This document shows, piece by piece, positions 35,701 through 48,390 of a DNA stretch of 64,000 bases. The position numbers were made by a program, and so were the translations under genes. The notes beneath the pieces are model-generated. The model saw only the letters and a program-made list of their open reading frames with translations, was not told the DNA's origin and made no database searches. How positions within the stretch are numbered: the first letter of the stretch is position 1; the number at the start of each line of letters is the position of its first letter. Origin of the DNA: Styela clava (lineage: Eukaryota > Chordata > Ascidiacea > Stolidobranchia > Styelidae); assembly GCF_964204865.1 (NCBI RefSeq), contig NC_135257.1, positions 11,926,151-11,990,150 of the forward strand, read 5' to 3'.

Positions 35701-38262
35701 CTACATCCGTTTTTATACTTCGCCAAACAGCAACCAATTTCATAAAGCAAGTTTTTTTCGCTAATAATGCATTCGTCGGGCTGTTTCTTTACTGAGATAT
35801 GGATATCCTTACATAACACTTTATGGCGTATTATGCGCTGTTAAACACCGATAGTGATCAATATTCCGTAACTTACCAAGAATTTAATATATAAGTATAT
35901 CGCAACAACAAAGTCAATATAAAGTATCGCGATATCTTAATACTGCGGCGTATGAATAACTGCGCATAGATTCTTCTGATATCTCACTGATATTGTCTTT
36001 TTTCATAAAAAAACATAGAAATAATAACAAATACCTAGCTCTTTAATGAAATTTTGAAGACCCCAAGTGACGTCACTCTTCCGCGAATTAGTTGCCTCGC
36101 ACGCAATATTGCAGGAATCGCGTGTTAATATCAAGATATTCCGATTATACACATAAACACAAGTATTAAATCTGAACCAGACTTATTATACGCGACACGT
36201 TATCGTCGATTTCATCGTAAACATCTAAATGTCGTCTAATCATGATTGAAAAATATCTTAAGCGGTACCGCCCAACTTGTCCCATGCTATTTGCTTGATT
36301 TTTATTGGCGTAAAGATACAATCTGATCGCATTGTAGGTTTCCATGTAATTGTCAAGGTATGGAATGCTTATCTCCCATACGGATAAAGCAATGGATATA
36401 TGCGAAAAGGCAAAACAATTTTTCATTTTTCCAAGCTATCGAGAATTGGTTTCGTTTCGTGAATTGGTCAGAGTGTTGACAAAAAAAAATATTCAATCAT
36501 TCTGTTTACTTTAACAATTTGAATAAAAATTACAGAAAATTGGATTTGAGTTTTCGTCATGTTTTGACTCAGACCTGTTTAAATTTATGACTCCTGTAAA
36601 AGACAGTTCCGTCGCGTTGGGGAGTAAATGTTACTTAATGGCACTGATTCACCGTTTTAGTCGGCCGATTTTAACAGTCACGACGAACGAACCTTATTTT
36701 TCGTTCCAGGTGTAGAAAACCTAAATCCTTGCAATAAAACACGGCTTTATTACATCTTATATACTGACCATCCCAAACAATTATTTTTACAATCTCAATA
36801 AACCATACGACTTGGCGCACGATTTGTGTACATTATTTATATAATATATATATAAGAAAATCGATTTTTTTTGTATTGGTATTTTCAGAAAATTTATATT
36901 AAACTTCGACTATTATTTAGTACTAAATATCATAAGTTTTTCTATAATATAATAACAAGCTGACAGCTTGACATCGACTCACGATATACTTCAATCAGAA
37001 TTTTCTGCAATAACTTTGTTTGAATTCGCCTGAAGCAATTATGTATACTTATTTGAATAATGCAAATTTAAGGAGAATCAAGCGTATCGAATAGTTATGT
37101 AAGGGGGTAGCGTAACTAGTATCAGTTAGTACTAATGTCGTAATTTAGCTTCCAGTAGAGCTTGGCATTCTAAAATACCTATCAGAATTGCATTTCGAAC
37201 ATACGGCTTCAATAAACAAAGAATTAGGAAATCACCTCGACCTTTGGCGGACGAAACAAAAAACAAGATGGCGGCGATTCGAAATTTTCGTCCGAACCGA
37301 TTCGAATATTTCACAATTCAACTCGAAAAATTTACAATTTCATTCGAATATTTGGTTTAAAATGTTTCACACTAGTCTTTACATTCCCCAATTCACCAGG
37401 CAAGCCGATTATTGATGGATTCGAAATTACTATTATAACGTTATTCTCTATTTTACGTTGTTGATACTTGGTAGATTTCGGGTAATCGCTTCTTTCGTGA
37501 TTTATGATGTCGCTTTTAATGGTAATTGTTGAAAATTACTTAGAATATATTGGTCCTAAAATAAAGTGGAATGAGCCAAAGTTCCCCATTTGCTGCCACA
37601 AACATGAGCATTTCTGCTTACTTAATAGTGTGACGTCATGCACAAATACAGACCGTAGGAATACTTCGTAATACCACGCGATTCCAATAAATGTGATAAT
37701 GATGTTTGCTTACATTGCTATTGGTGAAATATATATTGGGAATCGAATTGGGGGGTTATAGATTTCGAATGTGGTACAAATAACATGCAAAGAGGCGCAT
37801 TTCCCTTGTCATAAATGGCGACTATTAAGATGACCAACATTGTGTCTGTCACTGTAATTGTTAAAAACATCAAAGTGAACAAATAATTTTTAATAATTCT
37901 TTGAACAGCTATTACGTTGGTAAAAGCATGCGTCATAAACTGCGGAATACGTGTTGTATTAGTCTATAAACCATCAAATGGAGAATACTAAAAAATCTAT
38001 ATTTACATAAACATGTGGGATTTTTAGCATGACATAAATGGATAGCTAAGTACAGGCTAACTTGCTGAATATTATTTAAAACTTGTTAAAAATATTACCA
38101 TACCTTAGTATATTTCACTTCTGGACTTGGGTTCGGTGGTGGGATTGGCCACGGTACGCATGCAGCGGCGGGGTCTTTTCCTCCGCACTGGGAGTTCGAA
38201 GATTCTTGCAATGGATCAGCGACATTTTCAACAGCTTTTTGTTCGATGACTGAAGTACTCAT
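29747..38262 (-). CDS. ALDH1A-type (retinal) aldehyde dehydrogenase
   Basis: NAD-dependent aldehyde dehydrogenase closest to the vertebrate ALDH1A group, which oxidises retinal to retinoic acid in the cytosol. Eleven exons in phase: 38262-38104, 34698-34594, 34432-34295, 34212-34021, 33917-33678, 33281-33179, 32805-32621, 31167-31003, 30521-30364, 30253-30179, 29906-29747, totalling 559 residues. Seen: [59 protein letters not shown], catalytic base Glu in SLELSGNNP, nucleophile Cys in [34 protein letters not shown]. Both ALDH active-site signatures are satisfied. ALDH1A2 is about 518 residues; this one has a longer Cys/Pro-rich N terminus and about 30 extra C-terminal residues after TVTVKVP. 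The start is ATG 38262; the upstream frame has only GTG. Intron 1 is 3.4 kb, and intron 7 contains a GPX gene on the other strand. The exact paralogue is uncertain. Confidence 0.94.
31593..32359 (+). CDS. Glutathione peroxidase of the GPX7/GPX8 (ER, cysteine) type, nested in ALDH1A intron 7
   Basis: Thiol peroxidase with Cys in place of selenocysteine. Exons 31593-31742, 31822-32092 and 32196-32359 join in phase to 194 residues (human GPX7 187, GPX8 209). The first ~22 residues ([13 protein letters not shown]) form a signal peptide. Peroxidatic Cys is in [10 protein letters not shown]; second Cys and Gln in [13 protein letters not shown]; Trp-Asn in [10 protein letters not shown], completing the catalytic tetrad. 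The C terminus is SHGEL, reminiscent of the KEDL/REDL-type ER retrieval ends of GPX8/GPX7 but with Gly at the acidic position. The family oxidises PDI using H2O2 in the ER lumen. The whole gene lies between ALDH1A exons 7 (32621-32805) and 8 (31003-31167), antisense to it. A CpG-richer 31444-31570 is its likely promoter or leader. Confidence 0.94.
34699..38103 (-). other. ALDH1A intron 1 (3.4 kb)
   Basis: Much longer than the other introns of this gene. AT-rich, with TGACGTCA at 36068-36075 and 37631-37638. No exon-like or transposon sequence was recognised. It could hold regulatory elements, which is inference only. Confidence 0.6.
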
Positions 38263-39079
38263 GGTGTATATTCTTTTTTTCACTGTATTTTAAATCTACG
38301 TGATATAAGAGGTATATACTGGTATTTTCAAAATAAAAGTAAATTATAAGATGATATCAGTTTATGGTAAAAACATTGAGGATATTTTTCCGAAAATATC
38401 ATGACAGTATTTATTCGAAACTACAGAACTATCGTCATATCGAAAATGAGCAACAGCAATCAAGATCAAATATTGAATTATGTTTCTCAGAGTGCTCCCT
38501 TTTAACATATATATACAATATAACACCGTCCCTAGTGTCTGTATGGACAGTGAACCCCCTTAATATAGCCGTTGTGCAAACATTGAAAATTTACAACAGC
38601 GGCTGGCATAAAGTTTTGTAGAACTTAGGATAACAATGTACTTTTCTCCTTATCGCTATTAATTGTCAAACATAGAACAGTTTTTATAAAACGAAAGAAA
38701 TTAGCATGAACTTTAACGTAATAAAAACGTTCATGGTCGAAGTTTTCGAACGCTCTTCTGTAATGCAACCCAGCATAATATAATTTGATTCAACACCATG
38801 CGTACGAATTCTGATCACCCATAGACTTATAATATATATATATACTCTGATTAGATGATCAAAATTCTAAACTAACTGATTTCATCAATGGTTATATGAT
38901 TCTTTACATAAATACGCTATGTTAGCGTTGTTCAAGACATCTGAGAAATTATTTACAATATAAACTGATTTATATTTGAAAAAATGTGCACAGACACGTA
39001 TTGACAAAAAAGATAAGCTAATTCCGTTTACTGTTGTTCTTATGAATATAGTCTACAGTACAATATATCTTAATTCTCA

Positions 39080-39370
39080 ATGCTCCTGATCTCTCCAAAT
39101 CTGGTCCTGGGAAATTCACCCCACTTCCTCGCCAAGCTCTCAACATTGAGCATCTTCGGGATGTCGTCCGTTTTTATAGGCACCGACCACCGATTTTTTC
39201 CCGACGACAAATGGAAATTTGTTTTCGTCATATACTTGCGCTGAGTTATTATTCAGCAAAATATCACGCAAAAACTGATAACGCGATCGAAGCGTGCGAG
39301 TCAAAAGGATTAATGCTGATGTGTATTTAACCTCGTTCGTGTGACATCCGTATCCGACAGTGAAAAGTGT
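39080..39370 (-). promoter_or_regulatory. Candidate ALDH1A upstream promoter patch with TATA box
   Basis: A GC-richer island within very AT-rich DNA, about 0.8-1.1 kb before the ALDH1A ATG. On the minus strand it reads GGTGCCTATAAAAACGGACG, with TATAAAA at 39178-39172, followed by a leader-like segment; upstream lies ATTAATCC, a K50-homeodomain-type word. If this is the promoter, the leader would be spliced or about 0.9 kb long. Function is inference. Confidence 0.35.
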
Positions 39371-40249
39371 GAATTAAAAAATTTGTATATTGATATCTGA
39401 TAATTTTACCAATTAATTTTTGAAGGTGACAGTTCCTGCTGCGACTGTTATTTTGGTCACTGATACCAATTGGAATAATTAGCCCCGAATAAATAAATTT
39501 AATTCAACATTTGGTTTACTAAATGTGGTATATGGAATGAATACTTTGAGTTGACGTTTATTCAAGTTAGTAACGTCTAAGTTGATGTTTATGAAAATAG
39601 CTCACTATCTTATTTTAGTTAAATCACTGGGTTCTGTAGAAATTCATTGCAAAACTGCTAAATGATAAATCGGGGTTGTATGACAACCTTAGGTAATTCG
39701 ATCCAGCTTATTAATTTAGGGCAAATTTGTAAGTACTTTTTCTGCACATTACCCACAAAAAACAGCTTTTTTTAATAAAAAATGTCTTTTCAAGATTGTG
39801 GAGATAATAACGTATTTTCCAATGAAATCTTATCGACACTTTGTCACATTATATCCGCCAGATCGGCGGGATAAACGATTCACGTGAAACCGCGCGATGA
39901 CAATAAGACTCCCTTATAATATTGAAGCGGAATTTGTTATTTTTGATATAATGTAAGTAAATATTTTTCTCAGTCGAAAACGTATTCTGGCTATATACAT
40001 ATGTATATATAAATTAATGGTTATACCTATATTAAATTAATCAAACTAAACATACGTTTATAAGGTTTGATTGGATAGTACACGTTTAACTATTCTATTC
40101 TAAAACACTAGGTAATAGACCTTACCAGGAAATAGGCACAAGAAATGCAAAATGAATAATAAAAACAGACCATTAATCTCCCCTGTCTGATATTACATTT
40201 TAGACATTTCACTTTCTCGGTATCGAAGACACATGTTAATACATAATTT

Positions 40250-40461
40250 GGTTCTCCGGTAGCGTGTGTACCAGGTTAGAGTTAGGCCATAATTTTATTA
40301 ATTTTCCTTATTTTAGTTCTATTTCGAGTTCGGGGACTGTCTGCGTTAGCCAAGTGAATATACCCCTTGCCCATAGGCTTCAGTCCCTTTACGCAACTTG
40401 ATGTAAAGTAGGCGAACAAAATTAGTTACCTCCTTATTGGTACACATACTTCTGGAGCGCC
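40250..40461. mobile_element. 212-bp MITE upstream of ALDH1A
   Basis: Reverse-oriented member of the 14738/27172 family (GAGTTCGGGGACTGTCTGCG, right end CATACTTCTGGAGCGCC). Imperfect 8-bp duplication CATAATTT / TATAATTG. Confidence 0.82.
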
Positions 40462-43400
40462 TATAATTGTACATACTGCCAAACCAGATGCAACTGAATT
40501 GGGAAAGGAACGTTGTATTATTCTTCCTCTTTTGCTACGCCTTTGTTTGTCAAAAGTGTTGATATCACGATCAATCGCAAGCTCGTACTGTAATGTCACA
40601 AAAGCTATTGTATTAATTTTTATTGTTGCTTTTCATGCGAAATCAAATATTACGGAACGTGTGTCAGTCACGATTCGCGGTTTTTCTTTATTGCTTTAAT
40701 TTTACTCCCCTGCTAAAATACGAGTGTCGCCACATTCGTTTTAAGAAGATATTTCACTATTTTTTGTCGTTTTACGTCTGTGGTGTGCAATATACATATG
40801 GGATTGCCAACTAACTACTTATTATTGTCCGCAATCTCCAGTGTATTACTAAAATGCTCAGCGATTTTTCTTTTTTTGTTGGTAATCATTCGTCACAAAG
40901 TTATTTAAGCACAACAAAACATATGAAATTTATCTGTTTAAACTTCTCGATTACGAAAATTTTGGCATCACGTGAATATCAATTTTGGTTTATGCTTGCG
41001 AAGTCCCCGCTGAACAATGAAACTTAACCACAACTCCGTTTAAACAAATTTTGTTTTGAGGTACTTTTCAAAAATTTCTAAATATAGAGTACGTACGTCG
41101 ACAAATTTTAAGCATGAAAACGACTAGTTCTAACTCTTGGAATCAAAAATCTCATCAAAACGTGTTATAACCGTATGCGTTTTTCGCTGTTTGTCTTTAA
41201 CACAGAATTACGCTTTGTGCTACCAGTAAATATAATATTAGGCATAATCACTCTATCTGACTCATATAACACTCAGGACTTTGTTAGAAAAGTTTCGCGG
41301 TACTCTCCCGTTACGCCCTTCCTGCCGTATGCATTGGAACCAAGTGCTTTTCCTGCCTGTCGTCTTCGACACAGGATTACCCGTAGAACTACTAACAAAT
41401 ATATTACGAGACAAACTCATTCAATCAGAATCATAAAACATTCTGGATTACGTTGGCAATATTCTCAAGCACTTCTAACTAACTGGAGGAATCGGCTGCT
41501 CGATAATAAGCCATTTTCTGATGATGCAATTGATGATGTCCCACTAACAATAACTACTATTCATTGTTATTATTGAATTTAGCAACAAAGTGGAAGACAA
41601 CCAATTTAACATCCTAAATTAAGCGTTATGTGGTCGCATAAATTTAGCCTGAAATGGATTCTCCATATTACACAGATCGTATTGTGACGTCACGTGAAGA
41701 AAATTTTTTGCTTCAGCATTTTACCTCTGTGACACTGTGAGCGAGCTTTGTTTCTCGTTTCTTAAATTCAATTTCTCCCAAATTGAGGTTTCTTTTTTCG
41801 AGCATTGAGGCATGGGTGTTTCAATAACTTATTATTGTCGCAGATTTTTCGTTTTGAACGTTTTACTGAAGCCAATAGCATACAATAGAAATTGAGGTCC
41901 GCCAACGTGACATAGTTTTATACAAAATATATTATTTGCATTTTTCAGATACCGTATAAGTAAATTATCAATATTTTGAATAGCCGGTATTGTTTTTTTT
42001 CTTTTTCAGTAGAATAGTATTATTATTTGTAGTATTGTATTAATATAAGGGTTCCTAGTTTGGGGGGGGGGGGGGCTAAATTATTGATTTTACTTGAGAA
42101 TGGAATCCCCGAGAATAATCCAAATATATCTAAATCCAAATAAACGAAAAACTGAGCTATATGTCTGCCCACACCCTCGCGAAACGGGTGTTATGACGTC
42201 ACGTTTACTTGTACCGTGACGTTTTATTATTGCAACTTTGGACTTCTTAATGTTTTCAAATTCAAGTTCTTACCAAATATACTGGCTTATAACTGAAAAT
42301 TTATGGTTATGTAGATTTAAAAAAAATTCTTCTGTGACTCAACTTAGTATGACGTCATAAATCATTAAAATGAACATGACGTCGCAATGCATTGTATGAA
42401 ATACAAAATATGACATGGAATTAGCGTATTGTTTTTCGTTGTAAATATCGCGGACAAATGACCGCAAAATTACTAATGATGTTCACAGTAAATATTACGA
42501 ACAACGAATATTGCTAAGTTACATAAGTAATATTTTATCGACAATTTAAAATGCTGTTTATACTAGTGTTATATATATACGGTATAAAAAGATTTGATAT
42601 CTGAAAAATTGGAATTCCTCTCTCCTGTCTCTATTACGAAAGGACATTACGCCCTCCTGGAAGACAGAATGGCATTGTATTAAGTCACTATTATAGCATG
42701 TGGTATTGAACGTTATATTTGGTTTAAACCGGCATACAAAATAACGCAGTATGTATGATTCTTATTCATTTCATTAATTCACAAATTTCCTGTTACAGTA
42801 TAAAGCAATAAATAAATTCCAACGTATCTTTTCTAATATTACATATTGCAACATTTAATATGGCTCGCAACCTTGATACACAAAATCTTTCTCTACTTTT
42901 TTCAACTCTACTTTTTTCAACCTCCTTTAAATATAATTCATATTTTATTCTACTTCCACTAAGTTAGAGAGCTGCATGCTTTAGCTTCTAATGCAAAAAT
43001 TCTGAATAATTTCAACAGATCACAACCTAAATTATACTCACAATCGAAATTTGGTCTTGATATTACACGTCAGTTAATACGAAGGAAAGATTCCGATAGG
43101 GAACACGCTATACTCAGCTATTTATATTACACAGGTCTTGTCTGTGATAAGAAACCATACCTCAAACAAATTCCCTGCGTACTTCTTGACATTGTCATTT
43201 TGCGTTTTTATTTGTTTGTGTCACGGAATGTATTACAGAAGACGCGATATAGCATTCTTGAGGTTTTATGAAATGATTCACAATTTCGATTAGATCGATA
43301 GGATCTGTTATGTGCAATATAAATATAAACGTTCGTTTGTACACGTTTGCTTAATTTAGAAAAAAAAGTAGGGAGCGACTTCCGGTGAAAAATAGGTATT

Positions 43401-45654
43401 ACTATTTCAATCGAATATACCATTTTATGATATTTGAGATATATAAGGCCACAGTTAAATGACTAATCGTGGCGACTAAGCTCATGTTCGTAGTTGGTAA
43501 GAATTTTCACTTACCATTTCAATATACAAATATACCAATGACGGTCAAGCTGTGGCTGAATTTGTTTTCTCGTAGCATTCTGATCGAGCTTTTGATAGCT
43601 GACTTTTGTTTTCTGAAATATCGAATGTGTTTTTTTATATGTCATATTCGGCAACCCACGTCATAGTTGGGTAGTTTTAATCGGTATAATTTTGTTGCAC
43701 ATTGATTCATGACGTATTGACCCTATATACATAACAAACTGATGTCCCACAGGACTAAAGGAAATGGAACTTTACGTCATGGAAAAAATATGAAGACGTT
43801 TACCTACTTGGAAAAATGCGTTACCCTTTCCACGAATTTTAATCCCAGAATTGTTTCTACACGTTTTCTTTATGAAACTTTTCAGAGAATGTTTTCTCGA
43901 TTAAACGACTGTAAATCGGGCCACTATACACTTGTAGAATTCCATAACCGGATCTTATATTCTCAAACCCGTGCACTCACAGTATATGTAATGAACTTTA
44001 GGGGAAAAAATTCTACTTTTAAAAAAAAGTTCAATATGAAGTAGTATTGTGTGGAACGTTTAATTGGATAGATGTTTCACTATACTACCCTGACTTGTAA
44101 CTATACTGTATCTATACTCATTGGGTCCATATGTAGTTTGTACTATAGAATCATATTAAGAATGAATATCTGATACGTTGTGCATTAATTTTCATAAAAC
44201 AGAAATGTTACAAGCTGTGTATACACAACATAACATCCTAAAAGTAATCTTGCTATGGAAACCCTATACTGATTCCCGTAACCAAATCGGATGGAAATAT
44301 TTAATAAGTGATATTGAATACGCAGATTCTCCTATAATATGACATAACGAAGAAACAATGCCTATAAACACCTGTTTTAGGGGTCACATATTTTATCAAA
44401 ATAAGTAAGAACAAGTTCGTTTGAAGATCATATTCGCAGCTTTCCCATTTCTCCCAACCTTGACGCATGTTTTTGAGCGACTCCAGATTACGTCCATCGA
44501 TTTTTCACTGAATATTCCTAATACTTTTGTGCGTAACCGGTGTGCCGCGATACATAACTTCATTAAATTAACGCCTTGCATCATTGCATGGCTTTAAACA
44601 CAGATAAACCGGATTGAACCAGATTATAGTAAAAGGGAGAACGTTAAAGGAAATTGTGCCCCCCCCCCCCCTCAATAATGCCACGAAAGCCATGTTCAAT
44701 GGGTGTGCTCGCCTATTACCATTAGAAGATTGCAATACTTTGCCAACTTATGGCAAGAAGTATCGACTACGGAGGACCACATTAGAATATTGAATCCTGG
44801 TCTAAGTATGATTGGTATGATAAATAGAATATTGCGGCTGTTACAAACTTTATCGCATGTTAATGTGAATTTTACTCAATATAAATTGGATTTTATTGGG
44901 GTTAAAATAGTATAATAAACGTTGCCAAAAATTGGATCGGATTGACGGGATTGTACCTCGTGTTCCGTTCGGGTTATTTTTTTTCACACTCTTTTTATAC
45001 CGAGGTAACCCATATTTGAAAATGAATTTGTCTGGTTTGGAACAACTCATTATGAACCGCGGTTACAATTCCTAGATTTTATTAAATTCGTTTGAATATT
45101 CTTAATGTATTGTAATACAAATTTCAGATAACACGATAATGTCGGAAGACTAATTCCGTTTTGTATGGAGATGTTTGTTTACGCCCGTTATCTCTGATTT
45201 ATACGTCCTCTCCGATAAGACGGCATCTTTAAGGTTTATGTACTCGGTATGAATAACTGGGTCGGCTCTTCAGATGGAAATCTCGATATTACGTCCACGA
45301 AACTGATTCACTTTGTGTACAACGCAATTATATTCGACGACTTACGACATGTAATGTCTTCCATCAAGAGATAAGTCTTCCGTTAAATTCTTCGGAAAAA
45401 TTAATAAGGTACGATAAACGAGGGCTCATCTTTAAATCCGAAAGTGATTGTCGCGATATCATGATCGATACGACATTTAATGTTGACATAATAATTTCAT
45501 AAGATGTGAAGAGATTATCTAAACCTTTATCTGATTTTATCTCCAGTTCATGCGATACGATTCGGGGCAACCAAAATTTTATATGTTTCGTTAATAATGT
45601 TACCATTACTCCTGGTTCGATGTGAGTCAGAACGCAAAAAACGCAATGTACTTG

Positions 45655-46014
45655 TACCATGTTTCCCCGAAAATAAGACTGGGACTTATTTCAATTTTCT
45701 TCCGAAAAAAAAACACTAGGGTTCATTTATGAGGATGCCTTTATTTTCATTTACCAAAACCAAAATTTAAAGTAGAGAATTACGAGATTTTCAAATAAAT
45801 AAAATAGGAAAACCAATATCCATTTACTTATATAAATAACGTTTTTATTAAAAAAAAAACTGCTGAACATACATAATTTTAAAAATGACCAATCGTTTAA
45901 AACATATAGGGGAGATTTCTTGGTATCGACCAGGTCTTATTTTAAGAGGAGGGCATATATTAAAATCATTTTTAAATTTTAGGCTATAGGTCTTATTGTC
46001 GGGGAAATAAGGTA
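45655..46014. mobile_element. MITE with TTTCCCCGAAAATAAGAC inverted ends and TA flanks
   Basis: Left TACCATGTTTCCCCGAAAAT and right (complement) TACCTTATTTCCCCGACAAT match over about 25 bp, ending in TA on both sides, as for TA-targeting (Tc1/mariner-like) insertions. Non-coding, 360 bp. Confidence 0.75.
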
Positions 46015-46148
46015 ATAAGATATGTTCAACATTCTAATACTATATTTGAGTGTTTTTGTCGTAGCTGTTGGTAATGCATTCACCGTGTTCACTTAACTAT
46101 GCTAACATTAGGAACACCTCCGTCGTAATATTTCCATAGGTACTAGGA

Positions 46149-46630
46149 CAGGGGTTGGAAACCTTTTTTGGTTCGTACCAAAATAGGCCAAATACAAAGA
46201 TAAAATTCTCCCGCGTGCCGACCTAAATTTGTATATTTTTGAAAGTATATGTGAGGAGCCATGAAAAAATGATAAAAAATCCTCCAAACAGTGAAGTACA
46301 ATAAAACCAAATTTGAATTCATTCAACTTAAAAACAATGCTTTGCGGCTACTATTTTCACCAGTCAGACTACGCCTAATCGGATTTTTTCAATATTTTTC
46401 AACTCAACTTTAAGGTTAATAAATTTTTGCCTTCAAATTGAGCTACTATGAAATTCAATCAACTACATTTTGAATTGTTCCAGACGAAACAAATGCCGAG
46501 TCCATCCGATAATACCGATATTCAAAACTTTTTATCTGAAGGGGGAGAATCTTGTTTCCGAGAGCTCAATCGCATGCTGCACAGCCGCGCTTACGTGAGT
46601 TTGGCACGCGTGCCAGGGGCCCACTGTTGT
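46149..46630. mobile_element. Decayed hAT-like element
   Basis: Starts CAGGGGTTGGAAACCTTTTTTGG-like, a typical hAT end, with TTGGCACGCGTGCC near 46600. The right inverted end and target duplication are not clear. Confidence 0.4.
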
Positions 46631-48362
46631 TTCGGAATAATTGGTATAAAGAAATAAGTGTAACCGATATGAATTATATCAACAGTGCTTGTCGCCTTTT
46701 TTTGCCGTGAATATGTGTTTCTCAAAAATTAATTTATTTCGCCTTTTTTCGCGTAGGCTGGATTTCCATAAAACGTAACGGATTAACGTCATGAAAACTG
46801 AAAAAATATGAGAACGAATATATATGTCAGAAATAAATTTCATTTTTACATAATGTTGTAAAAGTTATTCGATACACAATGTATGCTTCGTTTAATTCTT
46901 ATTTGTATTTGTGAGTAATTAATATTTTTAATTAATTCAAATTATAATTATTGGGATGTCGTGCATGTGAACTTGATCACAAAAAGCTGAAACTACTTGA
47001 TCAGGCATATAGCGCCAACTGTCTTTAAAAACGTGTTGCTTTCTTTTCTACACAGGTGACAACTTAAATTGATATTTCGATTAATATTGGTCTAAGCTAG
47101 AACACGGTTCGAAACGTGGTGACAATATTAAATCTGTTACACGTATTTCGCATTTACCTAAAATTTAGAGTTGAATAAATAAATATGTTTACAAAAATAT
47201 CAAAATCTAACATATTCCCACGGCAGCAAAGTGTGGGAGAACTTGTTTTGGTGAACTTGTTGAGATGATGCATTGGCACGGAAGTACGAGTTGGATGTCA
47301 AAACGATTTTGTTTTCTGGCATTTATTAAGTGTTATGAAGATAAAAGTATGAATACTTCAAAAGACTTCAATGCTTCTTGTGATGACAAATATTCCTGTC
47401 GTCGACTTGGAAGATACAAAAATCGAAATCGTTAATGCTGAATGAATGATTCACTTTTCCAAATTTCAAAATTTAAAATATCGGAATATTCTATATTACG
47501 CACAAAGCTATACCCCTCACTTTAATTGATTTACCGCAACTTTTTGGCGATATAACGGGTCCCATAGGAGTCTAGAACTCTTCATTTCGTCAGGGAATTA
47601 GCTTTGTAAAGTTTTATTACAACGAAAAATTTGAATATAATATACTTTTCTGTCCGATCAGATAATGTTTCACCGATGACAATCCACTACTTTGTTTTAT
47701 ACGTTGCGTCCATTGCGTTTGGTTATATATTGTATTATGTCTACCCTAACTATGGCCCACTAAGGGATAAAGATATCACATAATTATGCCGTTTTGCATG
47801 AGCTTTACGAAAGATTAATTAATCACGCTTGGGTAACGCAAGGTGACGCATTTTGCATTTACGCACGAATACTCTATTTCAATGAACGTCAAAATTTATG
47901 ATGTTTTATTTCATTCACACCACCATTCTACGTATTCTATGCAATAAAAAAGGCCAACGTATGCGTTAATATCGATATATATTAGAGATATAAAAATCAT
48001 AGTTCTCAAAAATTCACAGTCATGTTGTAGGTTCTATAATCGATACAGAGAAAACAGATATGGTATATATGTCCACAAGAACGGCAATAAGACCAAATGT
48101 CAACGGAGTCAGGCAACATCAAATTATTGAAAATTAAAGAAATTACTTAAAAGCTAAAATATAAAGAACACAAGATAGCTGTGCTCTGATATATGGTCTC
48201 GAAGGTCAAATGTCAAAACAGTTTTCTCGTGAATTAAAATAAAGTAACAACATTTTGGGTACAATATCGGACCAAATGATGTATTCATCTAGGCAGTTAT
48301 TTAAATCGTATTCTAGTTTTTATTTCGCCGTCATAAAGCATTTGCATTACTATAAAATGTGT

Positions 48363-48390
48363 GGGGTTTTATGGGGTGGGGTTTGTGGGG
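48363..48390 (+). other. G-quadruplex motif
   Basis: Four runs of GGGG with loops TTTTAT, T and TTTGT. This meets the strict G4 pattern in an otherwise very AT-rich region. Confidence 0.8.

Noticed and set aside
42061-44670. Poly-G (42061) and poly-C (44660) tracts as functional elements
   Set aside because: Single homopolymer runs without paired structure, probably mononucleotide expansion or transposon ends.
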